Source: Chitinophaga pinensis
GTDB lineage: Bacteria > Bacteroidota > Bacteroidia > Chitinophagales > CAIOSU01
Direction of reading: 5' to 3'
NCBI GenBank assembly: GCA_945901065.1
Contig: CAMDKI010000013.1
Location: 1 to 64,000 of the forward strand
DNA: 64,000 bases
Shown here: piece by piece, positions 18,946 to 27,045 of the stretch
How the letters are laid out: each line of letters starts with the position of its first letter
How positions within the stretch are numbered: position 1 is the stretch's first letter
The notes under the pieces: model-generated
What the model saw: the letters and a program-made list of their open reading frames with translations, nothing else
What the model was told of the DNA's origin: nothing
Database searches by the model: none
Program-made: the position numbers and the translations under genes

Positions 18946-19995
18946 ATGAATTGCTTGACTCGTATGAAAGTAATCAGTGCAATATTGATCGTGTTTGCCA
19001 TGGTGTTGTTGCCAACCATAGCATCAGCTCAAGACATACACTTTTCTCAATTTTATGCTTCGCCACTTACCCTTAACCCTGCACTAACAGGCAAGGTAAA
19101 CGGCAACTATCGCGTGGCCGGAATTTTCCGCAGCCAGTGGGGTGGCATACCCAATGGCAGCGGGCCAACATTTGGCACCCCTTCAGCCTCTTTTGATATG
19201 CCGTTTTTTGTAGGCAAAAAGAAGAAAGATGCCGTAGGTGTAGGTGTTGCGTTTGTAAACGATTACAGCAACGGTAGACTGTACAAACTTACCCGTGGCA
19301 TGTTATCGGTATCGTACATTAAGAGTTTGGGTAGCAATGGCAAACACCAGTTGTCATTAGGCTTTCAAGGCGGTATACAACAAAACAAAGGTGGCATGTT
19401 CCGTTTCTCCGACCAGTTTACCGATGCGGTATACCAAAATGGTTCAAGTAGTGTTGATGCATCACTAAACGACCAGTCGAAAATAATTCCTGATTTTAAT
19501 GCTGGTTTGTTTTATAATGGCGCCATTACCCAGAAACTGACCTACTATGCTGGTTTCAGTATGTTCCACTTGTTTGAGCCAAAAGAGCAGTTTGGCACTG
19601 GCAATACCAGCGTTTTGCCGCGCAGGTATGTAGTACACACTGGTTTGGAGTGGGACATTTCGAATAAGTTCACTTTATATCCTGGCTTAATTTACATGAA
19701 CCAAGCCAAAAATCAAGAGCTTAACTTCGGTACCAATATCGGGTTCCATCTTAAAAACACCCCCGATAAACGCACCACATTGTACGCAGGCGCCTGGTAT
19801 CGCAACAAAGATGCGTTTATTGCCATGTTAGGCATGGAAATGTACCGAATCCGCGTGGGACTAAGCTATGACGTTACAACATCAACCCTAAAAAATCCCA
19901 ATACTAGAGGTTCCTTCGAAATTTCATTAATTTATGTCGGTCGCTTTTCAAGTATAGGTGATAAAAATGTATTTTTGTTCTGTCCAAGATTCTAA
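18946..19995 (+). CDS. PorP/SprF family type IX secretion membrane protein
   Basis: A 349-residue outer-membrane beta-barrel protein. The signal peptide (LIVFAMVLLPTIASA) is followed by the family signature DIHFSQFYASPLTLNPALTG and YRVAGIFRSQWGG. A second in-frame ATG at 18964 is an equally good start. In Flavobacterium, SprF is needed for surface delivery of the neighbouring SprB adhesin, and PorP-family paralogues are often paired with CHU_C-domain proteins, which fits the gene immediately upstream (28-bp gap). Such proteins anchor or dock type B cargo. Confidence 0.95.
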   Translation: MNCLTRMKVISAILIVFAMVLLPTIASAQDIHFSQFYASPLTLNPALTGKVNGNYRVAGIFRSQWGGIPNGSGPTFGTPSASFDMPFFVGKKKKDAVGVGVAFVNDYSNGRLYKLTRGMLSVSYIKSLGSNGKHQLSLGFQGGIQQNKGGMFRFSDQFTDAVYQNGSSSVDASLNDQSKIIPDFNAGLFYNGAITQKLTYYAGFSMFHLFEPKEQFGTGNTSVLPRRYVVHTGLEWDISNKFTLYPGLIYMNQAKNQELNFGTNIGFHLKNTPDKRTTLYAGAWYRNKDAFIAMLGMEMYRIRVGLSYDVTTSTLKNPNTRGSFEISLIYVGRFSSIGDKNVFLFCPRF

Positions 19996-20031
19996 CTAAC
20001 ACAATTACCTCATAATCCGAAAACCACTTAA

Positions 20032-22203
20032 ATGAAGAATACTGTTATTTTGGCTATCGCAGCGCTACTTATGCTACCCCTATTTTCGATAGCGCAGGCA
20101 CAGGATACCAGTAGCAATAGCTACATGGATGATTACCGTTCTGACAAGCTCAAAAACCTCGGTTACAAGAAAAAAGTAAAGATTGCAAACAACCTTTACG
20201 ACCAAGGAAGCTACATTAATGCATTGATGTACTACGAAGAAGCTTATGCAGTAAAACCAGACAATGCTTGCTTGGCTTCTCGCTTGGCAAAGCTGAACTA
20301 TTTGGTGCGTGATTACAGCAAAGCTGAAACTTACTACCAAAAGTTTTACGACCTTGATCCGGTAAAATATGCAAAGGCTAAGTACATGATGGCCTTGATG
20401 CAAAAGTATAATGGCAAGTATGCTGATGCTAAAACCAATTTTGATGGTTTTATTGCGGAATACAACGACGCTGATGGCGACAAAGCTGAGTTTCAAAAAA
20501 TAGTGAAACGCCAAGTAGAAGGTTGCGACCTAGGTATTAAAACCACCAGCGACCCAGAGCGTGTTATCGTAGATTTGCTTGATGAGAAAGTAAACAACCC
20601 ATTTAGCGACTTCGCACCAATTGCTATTACTAAAGATGAATTGGTATACTCTTCGTTGCGCTCTGAAAAGGCAATTTTCTTGCCTTTGGAAGGTGAAGAG
20701 CAACCCGACAGTGTGCAATTGCCCTATTCAAAAGTATTTACCACCAAACGTGATGGTGATACTTGGTTGGATTCTAAACTTTTCCCTGGCCCAATCAACA
20801 GCGATCAATACCACGTTGGAAACGGTGCTTTCTCTAAAGACGGAAACCGTTTTTACTTTACACAATGTGTAGTAGGCGAAGCGTTGAAAATGGAGTGTAC
20901 TATTTACGTAAGCGAGAAAAACGGAAATAGCTGGAACGAACCGGTAAAACTTGACGTGAATGCAGATGGTTCTACCAATACCCACCCGAGTGTTGGTGTG
21001 ATGAAAGACGGCAAAGAGTATCTATTCTTTACCTCAACTCGCACTGAAGGTGGCGAAGACAAAAAATCTAAGAAAGATAAATTAGACGCCCCTATTTACA
21101 GCGATTTGTACTATGCCGAAATTACTGGCCCTGCAAAAACTGGCCCAGTAAAAAACCTTGGTAACAAAATCAACACAGCTTTTAACGAGGCGACTCCTTT
21201 CTACGACAACAACACCCACACCTTGTACTTTAGCTCTGAAGGCTATGTTAACATTGGCGGATATGATATTTACAGCGTAACTCACAATGGCACCGATTGG
21301 GATACTGTAACTAACCTGTTGGCTCCTATCAACTCAAGCGTTGATGACTTGTATTTCAACCTATCATCTGACGGCAGAAACGGCTTTTTGGTATCTAACC
21401 GCCCAGGTGGATACGGATTGAAAAGCGCTACCTGCTGCGACGATATCTATGGTTTCCGTATTGTGAAAGAAGTTAACATCCGCATTTTGGTTGCTGAAAG
21501 GAGAACTCCAGAAACACCACTTGCCGGTGCTGACGTAAGCGTTGTAAAAGGCAAGGATGGCTACAACACACCTGTAGGTAACTTTACCACCACCGAAGGT
21601 GAGGCTGTATTGTTTGCTTTGCAACCGGATGAAGTCTACACTTTAAATGCTACCAAAACCGGATACTGGGGCAACGACACCATTTTGGATGCCAATGCAC
21701 TAGCCGAACTATACGGTGGCAAAGACACCATGGATTTGGTTATCCTGATTGATGAAATTGCCCGTCAAAAAATCAAGCTAAAACGCGTTTACTACGATTT
21801 CGACAAGTACAACTTGACCAAGCAGTACAAAGTTGCTTTGGATTCTATCCAGAAACTTATGGCTGACAATCCAACATGGACTATCGAAATCTATGGTCAC
21901 ACGGATAGCATTGGTTCTGATGCCTACAACATGGTGCTAGCAAAACGTCGTGCCCAAACTTGCGCCGACTACCTAGCATCTAAAGGCATCGACATAGCCC
22001 GTATCAGCCTAATGGCTATGGGTCGTCAGTACCCACAAGCACCTAACAAAACCGAAACTGGTGCCGATAACCCTAAAGGTCGTGCTAAAAACCGTCGTGC
22101 TGAATTCAAAGTCAATACCAACGACAACTTGAAACAAGTTGAGATTGAATACACCGATAATGGCCCTTACGTGAAGTACATCGACAACACTGAGCAAAAA
22201 TAA
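20032..22203 (+). CDS. PorE-like TPR/PD40/CarboxypepD/OmpA protein
   Basis: A 723-residue exported protein. A signal peptide ends SIAQAQ. TPR repeats (about 40-165) contain YDQGSYINALMYYEEAY. A PD40-type beta-propeller region (about 190-470) contains DLYYAEITGP and GGYDIYSVTHNGTDW. A carboxypeptidase regulatory-like fold covers about 480-560, and an OmpA C-terminal peptidoglycan-binding domain covers about 590-705 (IEIYGHTDSIGSDAYNMVLA). The same domain order occurs in Porphyromonas PorE, which links the type IX secretion machine to peptidoglycan. The gene is 36 bp downstream of porP/sprF and completes an adhesin-docking-anchor module. A terminator follows. Confidence 0.92.
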   Translation: MKNTVILAIAALLMLPLFSIAQAQDTSSNSYMDDYRSDKLKNLGYKKKVKIANNLYDQGSYINALMYYEEAYAVKPDNACLASRLAKLNYLVRDYSKAETYYQKFYDLDPVKYAKAKYMMALMQKYNGKYADAKTNFDGFIAEYNDADGDKAEFQKIVKRQVEGCDLGIKTTSDPERVIVDLLDEKVNNPFSDFAPIAITKDELVYSSLRSEKAIFLPLEGEEQPDSVQLPYSKVFTTKRDGDTWLDSKLFPGPINSDQYHVGNGAFSKDGNRFYFTQCVVGEALKMECTIYVSEKNGNSWNEPVKLDVNADGSTNTHPSVGVMKDGKEYLFFTSTRTEGGEDKKSKKDKLDAPIYSDLYYAEITGPAKTGPVKNLGNKINTAFNEATPFYDNNTHTLYFSSEGYVNIGGYDIYSVTHNGTDWDTVTNLLAPINSSVDDLYFNLSSDGRNGFLVSNRPGGYGLKSATCCDDIYGFRIVKEVNIRILVAERRTPETPLAGADVSVVKGKDGYNTPVGNFTTTEGEAVLFALQPDEVYTLNATKTGYWGNDTILDANALAELYGGKDTMDLVILIDEIARQKIKLKRVYYDFDKYNLTKQYKVALDSIQKLMADNPTWTIEIYGHTDSIGSDAYNMVLAKRRAQTCADYLASKGIDIARISLMAMGRQYPQAPNKTETGADNPKGRAKNRRAEFKVNTNDNLKQVEIEYTDNGPYVKYIDNTEQK

Positions 22204-22227
22204 TTCGGTAATACAAAGCATTGAATT

Positions 22228-22264
22228 AAAGAAAGAAGGTTGGTTTCAACCTTCTTTCTTATTT
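22228..22264 (+). terminator. Rho-independent terminator
   Basis: GAAAGAAGGTTGG and its complement CAACCTTCTTTC are separated by a short loop, then TTATTTT follows. It lies 25 bp after the PorE-like gene and closes the adhesin-porP-porE transcription unit. Confidence 0.88.
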
Positions 22265-22325
22265 TACACCCTACCGAAACTGTGGTACAGTTTTGGATTG
22301 TGAAGGTACCGATATGGACAACGCT

Positions 22326-23423
22326 ATGAAATACATCACCAACTTGCTCTTGCTAGTCACAATAGTTGCAACAGGCAAATACACCAGTGCGCAATGTTTG
22401 AGTGCTTTTCAAGACCAGCGCAATTTCTTTTTTATAGTAGATGATGGAAACATTATACAGCAAGAGCACAACCTAATATACAATTACAAGGCGGGCCGAA
22501 ACCACTTAGCATACCTTAGTTTCAACAACGATTTTAAGATATACCACAATGGCTTAACCCAAACCTTGCAAACGTTTCCTCCTGTAAATTACTACTGCAC
22601 CGACTATATCATGTTTGTAGAAAACCCAGGTAGCCAATACTATGTGCTATACGGCGAGAAAATGGACCTCATAAACAAAGGTGCTGGCCAAGTATATGGC
22701 GTGGGCGATAGCTTGGTGGCTTTTCAAGATTATATGGGGCAGTTTCAGCTATTTAAAGATGGCAGGGTATATGAAATAGACCAGCGAGAACCCTATATGG
22801 TAAAGGTAGAGGACAACATGATGGTTTACCTCGACCGAAATAACGAACTGCGTACTTTTTGGCAAGGAGACCTCATAACTCTCGAATATGGAAACCCACC
22901 CCAATCGGTACAAGTAGAACGCAATATTGCCGCTTACGTTGATTACATAGGCAATTTCAAGGTATTTTGGGCAGGCGACATTTACAGTGTACTCAACTTT
23001 CAACCGGGTAGTTACAAAGCAGGCCAAAACCTGGTAGCCTACATCGATAACAGAAAGCAGTTTAAAATATTTTACAAAGGCGAGAGTTTTGATATTATGA
23101 GCATTGAACCCAAATGGTACGATGTGCAACAAAACTTTGTGGTTTGGGTGGATAACAACAATTACTTTAATGTATTTTACGAGGGAAAATACGAGCGATT
23201 GGAAGGTTTTGTGCCCGCCAGCTACCAAATAAGCAACAACCTGCTAGTGTACCCTAACCTTGACAACTACTTGTTTGGCTACATCAACGGTAAAAAAGTA
23301 AAAGTATCGGATGAGGTAACCACTTGGTACGAGGTGCAGAACGATGCCGTGAACTACTACAAAATCAAAAACTTCTTTAAGATATATTGCGACGGCAATA
23401 TCACGAATGCCATTAATCGGTAA
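22326..23423 (+). CDS. Exported protein built of nine 35-residue repeats
   Basis: The start chosen is the ATG at 22326 (MKYITNLLLLVTIVATGKYT), which begins a clear signal peptide; ATGs at 22293 and 22314 would add 11 or 4 residues. The mature protein consists almost entirely of about nine repeats of about 35 residues from residue 57 to the end. The consensus is N-[LIM]-x-[AV]-[YW]-x-D-x4-F-[KN]-[VI]-[FY]-x-x-G, then a hydrophobic strand and a PxxYxV linker. Examples are NLVAYIDNRKQFKIFYKGES and NFVVWVDNNNYFNVFYEGKY. The pattern of four short strands per repeat suggests a beta-propeller or related beta-solenoid. I do not recognise the family and see no catalytic motif. It is downstream of the type IX secretion cluster but separated by a terminator. 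Confidence 0.8.
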   Translation: MKYITNLLLLVTIVATGKYTSAQCLSAFQDQRNFFFIVDDGNIIQQEHNLIYNYKAGRNHLAYLSFNNDFKIYHNGLTQTLQTFPPVNYYCTDYIMFVENPGSQYYVLYGEKMDLINKGAGQVYGVGDSLVAFQDYMGQFQLFKDGRVYEIDQREPYMVKVEDNMMVYLDRNNELRTFWQGDLITLEYGNPPQSVQVERNIAAYVDYIGNFKVFWAGDIYSVLNFQPGSYKAGQNLVAYIDNRKQFKIFYKGESFDIMSIEPKWYDVQQNFVVWVDNNNYFNVFYEGKYERLEGFVPASYQISNNLLVYPNLDNYLFGYINGKKVKVSDEVTTWYEVQNDAVNYYKIKNFFKIYCDGNITNAINR

Positions 23424-23427
23424 ATTT

Positions 23428-23525
23428 AGTTGCGAGTTACGAGTTACGAGTTATTAGTTATATCGATTTTTGATACCCATAAAGTTTTAATTCAACTCGC
23501 AACTCGGAACTCGTAACCCGCAACT
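23428..23525. repeat. Long inverted repeat between repeat-protein gene and mrp
   Basis: The arms 23428-23452 and 23501-23525 are 25 bp each with 23 complementary positions, made of GAGTTACGAGTT words. The loop is 48 bp. The structure starts 5 bp after the upstream stop codon and ends 24 bp before the mrp -7 box. Confidence 0.9.
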
Positions 23526-23549
23526 TACTTATCGCAACTGTTTTTGCCG

Positions 23550-23557
23550 TATCTTTG
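23550..23557 (+). promoter_or_regulatory. mrp -7 box
   Basis: TATCTTTG fully matches TAnnTTTG and lies 21 bp upstream of the mrp ATG and just after the long inverted repeat. No TTG is seen at the usual -33 position. Confidence 0.55.
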
Positions 23558-23578
23558 TTGAAAGTGAAAATGCCGTAG

Positions 23579-24676
23579 ATGTTGATTACCAAAGAACAAG
23601 TAATTGAGGCCCTGAGCCATGTAAACGACCCCGACCTAAAGAAGGACTTGGTAACGTTGAACATGATTGAGAACGTTGCCATTGAGGGCAACAAAGTTAG
23701 CTTTACGGTAGTACTTACTACTCCTGCCTGCCCCTTGAAAGATGCCATTGAGCAAGATTGCCGACAGGCCATTGCCCAATACGTATCGGCAGATGCTGAG
23801 GTGGACCTTACCTTCGACTCGAAGGTAACTACTCGCCGTGTAGATAAAAAAGACGTATTGCCAGGCGTAAAAAACATCATTGCTGTATCGTCGGGCAAGG
23901 GTGGTGTGGGCAAATCGACCGTAGCGGTAAACCTGGCACTAGCTTTACTAAAAAATGGCTCTACGGTAGGTATTGTTGATGCCGATATACATGGCCCATC
24001 AATACCCCTAATGCTGGGCATTAAAGGTAAGCGCCCTACCGTGCAGCAAATTGATGGCAAACACTACATAGTGCCACTAGAGGCTTACGGCCTTAAAGTG
24101 CTTTCTATAGGATTGTTGATTGATGAGCGCCAAGCTGTAGTTTGGCGCGGCCCGATGGTATCATCGGCATTGCGGCAGTTTTTTACCGAGTGTATTTGGG
24201 GCGATTTGGATTACCTTATACTGGACCTACCACCAGGCACTGGCGATGTGCACCTTACCTTAGCACAACAAATACCCATTACGGGCGCCGTGGTGGTTAC
24301 CACCCCACAAAAAGTAGCCTTGGCCGATGCCCGCAAAGGCATTAGCATGTTTAAGATGGAAGGCATGAACATCCCGATTATTGGGGTGGTAGAGAATATG
24401 TCGTGGTTTACGCCTGCCGAATTGCCCGATAGTAAGTACTATCTTTTTGGTAAAGGTGGCGGTGCTGCGTTGGCTGAGGAGTTTGATGTACCTTTACTAG
24501 GACAAATACCATTGGTACAAAGCATACGCGAAGGCGGCGACCAAGGCAACCCGGCCGTATTGCAAAACGATGCCACAACTACCGAAGCGTTTATGAACTT
24601 TGCCACCACCATGGAAAGGCAAGTAGCCATACTAAACAGTAAAGTAAACCAAACGGCAGAAGCCCCAACCGCATGA
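23579..24676 (+). CDS. apbC: Mrp/ApbC-type iron-sulfur carrier ATPase
   Basis: A 365-residue P-loop NTPase of the Mrp/NBP35/ApbC family. An N-terminal MIP18/DUF59 domain covers about 1-90 and includes the CPL motif in TTPACPLKDAIEQD. The deviant Walker A motif is SSGKGGVGKSTVAVNLALAL, and the switch region contains LDLPPGTGDVHLTLAQ. These proteins bind and transfer Fe-S clusters to apo-enzymes in the cytoplasm. The gene overlaps the NifU-like gene by 4 bp (ATGA), which strongly supports translational coupling and a shared role in Fe-S assembly. Confidence 0.94.
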   Translation: MLITKEQVIEALSHVNDPDLKKDLVTLNMIENVAIEGNKVSFTVVLTTPACPLKDAIEQDCRQAIAQYVSADAEVDLTFDSKVTTRRVDKKDVLPGVKNIIAVSSGKGGVGKSTVAVNLALALLKNGSTVGIVDADIHGPSIPLMLGIKGKRPTVQQIDGKHYIVPLEAYGLKVLSIGLLIDERQAVVWRGPMVSSALRQFFTECIWGDLDYLILDLPPGTGDVHLTLAQQIPITGAVVVTTPQKVALADARKGISMFKMEGMNIPIIGVVENMSWFTPAELPDSKYYLFGKGGGAALAEEFDVPLLGQIPLVQSIREGGDQGNPAVLQNDATTTEAFMNFATTMERQVAILNSKVNQTAEAPTA

Positions 24677-24933
24677 GCACCACCGACACACAAATGGAAG
24701 AACTGATAGCGCGTGTGGAAGCGTCGTTGGATACTATGCGCCCCTATTTGCGAAAAGACGGCGGAGATGTGGAGGTAGTGGAAATTGACGACCAGCAAAC
24801 CCTTTGGGTGCGCTTGGTAGGTGCCTGCGAAACCTGCCCCCAAAGCTTCATGACGATGAAGGCCGGCATTGAAGAAGCCGTGAAAAATGCCGTACCCGAG
24901 ATAGTAGCCGTAAAATCCATTGCGGCGAAGTAG
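24673..24933 (+). CDS. NifU-like C-terminal domain scaffold protein
   Basis: An 86-residue protein made only of the NifU C-terminal domain (Nfu type). It contains RPYLRKDGGDVEVVEIDDQQ and the cluster-binding CxxC in GACETCPQSFMTMKAGIE. Nfu proteins carry 4Fe-4S clusters for delivery to target enzymes. It is translationally coupled to the Mrp ATPase gene. Confidence 0.93.
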   Translation: MSTTDTQMEELIARVEASLDTMRPYLRKDGGDVEVVEIDDQQTLWVRLVGACETCPQSFMTMKAGIEEAVKNAVPEIVAVKSIAAK

Positions 24934-24940
24934 TATTTAG

Positions 24941-24969
24941 CATCAAGTACCGAGTATCAAGTATCAAGT
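24941..24969 (+). repeat. Word tract ATCAAGTACCGAGTATCAAG
   Basis: Near-tandem ATCAAGTA words lie just after the nifU-like stop codon. They are of the same style as the other intergenic tracts in the window. The remainder of the spacer 24970-25061 shows no gene. Confidence 0.6.
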
Positions 24970-25061
24970 TATATTGATTAGAGCGCCACAAGATTGTAGT
25001 TTGGATTGGTGCTGCTCAAAAATTTAACCCCTATCTTAGCCTAATCGGTTGCCCTAATACT

Positions 25062-25437
25062 GGCGTCTGGAGACGCTGTGTCCTTTTCATCCTCGTCTTG
25101 AAGACGAGGACGAGTGGGGGCTATTTCAGGCCTAAGTGCAGTTATTGTTGGTAGGCTGCGCCTACTTGGCTCCAACAGAGCCAGCCCCCCAACTTCCTAT
25201 AAAGCACACGCGTCAAACGCAGCCAAATAGATGCGCTGCACAATACAATGCTAATTTAAAACTATTTACATAAATTACTTACAGGTCAACATCTGCCCTC
25301 CTACTCCGCCGCCAACGCCCCCACTATTTTATGCAGCGTTGCTTTAAACGCCACAACCTCTTCATGGGTAAGGGTGCCCCCCCACTCGTCCTCGTCTTCA
25401 AGACGAGGATGTAACGGACTCCGCGTCTTCAGACGCC
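25062..25437. mobile_element. MITE-like element with 59-bp terminal inverted repeats
   Basis: Positions 25062-25120 and 25379-25437 are inverted copies matching at 54 of 59 positions. Each terminal repeat holds two smaller hairpins: GCGTCTGGAGACGC at 25063-25076 with its counterpart GCGTCTTCAGACGC at 25423-25436, and CCTCGTCTTGAAGACGAGG at 25091-25109 with its counterpart at 25390-25408. The 258-bp interior holds two more hairpins (25151-25165 and 25167-25183) and the tail of an ohrR paralogue. No transposase is encoded and I see no clear target-site duplication. It may be a MITE or a REP-type composite element. Confidence 0.7.
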
Positions 25438-25640
25438 CCACATAACCCAACTTCCTATAAAGCACACGCGTCAAACGCAACCATAAAGCTGCGCTGTGCA
25501 ATGCAATGCTAATATAAAACTATTTGCATAAATTATCCACAGGCCAACATGTGCCCCTCCTACTCCGCCGCCAACGCCCCAACTATTTTATGCAGCGTAG
25601 CTTTAAACGCCACAACCTCTTCATGGGTGAGGGTGCCGCC
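25191..25640. repeat. Duplicated ohrR 3' tail plus downstream flank
   Basis: The about 190 bp at 25191-25378 resemble 25449-25638 at roughly 90% identity. The copies include the last 26 codons of ohrR and about 110 bp beyond. The first copy lies inside the inverted-repeat element; the second is the intact gene's 3' end. Confidence 0.85.
25301..25378 (-). pseudogene. Truncated ohrR paralogue (C-terminal 26 codons)
   Basis: On the minus strand this fragment encodes 26 residues identical to the C-terminus of the intact OhrR-like protein (GGTLTHEEVVAFKATLHKIV and on). The four nucleotide differences from the intact copy that I count in the coding part are all synonymous. Upstream of the glycine pair the frame runs into the terminal inverted repeat of the element, so the rest of the gene is lost. 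Confidence 0.8.
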
Positions 25641-26009
25641 AGCCTGGAAATTGGCGATAACCTGCATAGGCACGCACAGGGCTTTCTCTTTCAACTGCTG
25701 CCCCGTCGGGCTAAGGCTTACCAGCACGCTGCGCGCATCTTCTTTTGAGCGCGACCTTACCAGCAGGCCCTTTTCTTCCATGCGCTTTAGCAATGGGGTA
25801 AGCGTGTTTGTATCGAGCAAGAGTAGCCCGCCAATTTCAGTTACCGATAAAGCCCCCCGCTGCCACAGCACCAACAGCACCAAGTATTGCGGATAGGTTA
25901 TATCCAGCTCGTGCAGCAGCGGGCCGTACATTTGGGTAGTAAGTCGCGATGCGGCATATAGCGGAAAACACAGTTGGTTTTCCAAGTATAGCAACTCCTC
26001 GTGCTTCAT
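25560..26009 (-). CDS. ohrR: MarR-family organic peroxide sensor OhrR
   Basis: A 149-residue MarR-type regulator of the OhrR subfamily. The reactive N-terminal cysteine is C14 in NQLCFPLYAASR, the position used by OhrR to sense organic hydroperoxides. The winged helix covers about 45-105 (LSVTEIGGLLLLDTNTLTPL, RMEEKGLLVRSRSKEDARSV). When reduced, such repressors bind operator DNA, and peroxide oxidation releases them. It is the last gene of a doxX-gpx-ohrR operon, overlapping gpx by 4 bp, so it likely autoregulates the operon through the palindromes near 26927-26955. Confidence 0.9.
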   Translation of the reverse strand: MKHEELLYLENQLCFPLYAASRLTTQMYGPLLHELDITYPQYLVLLVLWQRGALSVTEIGGLLLLDTNTLTPLLKRMEEKGLLVRSRSKEDARSVLVSLSPTGQQLKEKALCVPMQVIANFQAGGTLTHEEVVAFKATLHKIVGALAAE

Positions 26010-26491
26010 TTTCCCAATAGTTTTTTAATCATGGGTTCAATGGCCTCGGGTTTGGTAATCGGCGAAAAACGCTCAACCGGCTTACCGTTTTTGTCTATTA
26101 CAAACTTGGTAAAGTTCCATTTAATACCGCTGCCCAAAAAGCCACCCAGTTTCGATTTGAGGTATTTAAACACCGGGTGTGTGTTGGTGCCATTTACGTC
26201 AATCTTCTCCATGATAGGGAAACTCACGCCATAGTTAACTTGGCAAAACTCCTGTATATCGTTGGCACCGCCGGGCTCTTGCGCGCCAAACTGGTTGCAC
26301 GGGAAACCAAGCACCACTAACCCATCATCTTTGTATTTGGTATATAGTTTTTCCAATCCTTCGTATTGGGGCGTAAGGCCGCACTTGCTGGCAGTGTTTA
26401 CCACTAATACCACTTTGCCCTTGTAGTTGTCCATTTTTACCGGCTTGCCTTGCAAGCTCTTGGCCTCCAAATCATAAAATGCTGTATCCAT
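26006..26491 (-). CDS. Glutathione peroxidase family protein
   Basis: A 161-residue thiol peroxidase of the glutathione peroxidase family when started at the ATG at 26491 (MDTAFYDLEAKSLQGKPV); a longer reading from 26554 would overlap doxX. The peroxidatic cysteine replaces selenocysteine in VNTASKCGLTPQY. The other tetrad residues are visible in LGFPCNQFGAQEPG (Gln) and IKWNFTKFVIDKNG (Trp, Asn). It reduces hydroperoxides, in such bacterial forms usually with thioredoxin rather than glutathione. Its cognate regulator is encoded directly downstream, overlapping by 4 bp. Confidence 0.92.
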   Translation of the reverse strand: MDTAFYDLEAKSLQGKPVKMDNYKGKVVLVVNTASKCGLTPQYEGLEKLYTKYKDDGLVVLGFPCNQFGAQEPGGANDIQEFCQVNYGVSFPIMEKIDVNGTNTHPVFKYLKSKLGGFLGSGIKWNFTKFVIDKNGKPVERFSPITKPEAIEPMIKKLLGK

Positions 26492-26493
26492 TG

Positions 26494-26913
26494 TTATTGC
26501 TTTTTTATCTTGTTGATTAAATGAGCCAAAGCACCTGTTGACCACAACGCCCAAGCAATAAGCACGGGTTGAAAAAACAGGCGTATCAATCGCTTTTGGT
26601 CGGTATCGAGGCCGAATGCATCAATACCATTGGTATATTGGGCAACGTTGCCCGGGAAAACCAGCACCAAAAACACTGCCAACAGAACACCAATGGTGGC
26701 CTTTTGTTTGGTCCAAAGTATCATACCTAGCCCAAACAATATTTCGACCACACCCGAGAGCACCACCACCAAATCTTTGCCCAACGGCACCCAATCGGGC
26801 ACCTGTGCCTGAAACTCCTCTCGTTGAAAAGTAAGATGCCCGATACCTGCCAAAAGCACAAAAGCCCCTAACACGATGCGCAATATGTTTTGAAAAGTGG
26901 TTGTCTTCTGCAT
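26494..26913 (-). CDS. DoxX-family membrane protein
   Basis: A 139-residue four-helix membrane protein of the DoxX/DoxD-like family, started at the ATG at 26913 (MQKTTTFQNILRIVLGAFVL). Predicted helices lie near residues 9-25, 50-66, 72-90 and 112-130. DoxX-like proteins are associated with redox and oxidative-stress functions in several bacteria. It is the first gene of the operon with gpx (2-bp gap) and ohrR, which fits a peroxide-stress role. A longer in-frame reading from 27033 would run through the promoter and operator and is rejected. Confidence 0.85.
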   Translation of the reverse strand: MQKTTTFQNILRIVLGAFVLLAGIGHLTFQREEFQAQVPDWVPLGKDLVVVLSGVVEILFGLGMILWTKQKATIGVLLAVFLVLVFPGNVAQYTNGIDAFGLDTDQKRLIRLFFQPVLIAWALWSTGALAHLINKIKKQ

Positions 26914-26920
26914 AGTTGTA

Positions 26921-26963
26921 ATTTTGTATCGCAAACGATTATATCGTACACGATACAAAATTA
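26921..26963 (-). promoter_or_regulatory. doxX-gpx-ohrR promoter with tandem operator
   Basis: TAATTTTG on the minus strand (26956-26963) matches the -7 box. Just downstream lie two near-palindromes of the same type: TATCGTACACGATA (26942-26955) and TATCGCAAACGATT (26927-26940), centred 15 bp apart. They are nested in outer perfect arms ATTTTGTATCG / CGATACAAAAT (26921-26931, 26951-26961). The position at and just after the expected start site suits repression. OhrR is the obvious candidate regulator, by inference. Confidence 0.65.
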
Positions 26964-27045
26964 AATAATAGGTTTGACAATCCCTAACAATAACCAAAAA
27001 AGAAGAAGAAAACAACAAAAATAGAGCCCACAAGCCTCACCAATA

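Noticed and set aside
25549..25896. Plus-strand frames across ohrR
   Set aside because: They mirror the MarR-family gene on the minus strand and show no signal peptide or domain.
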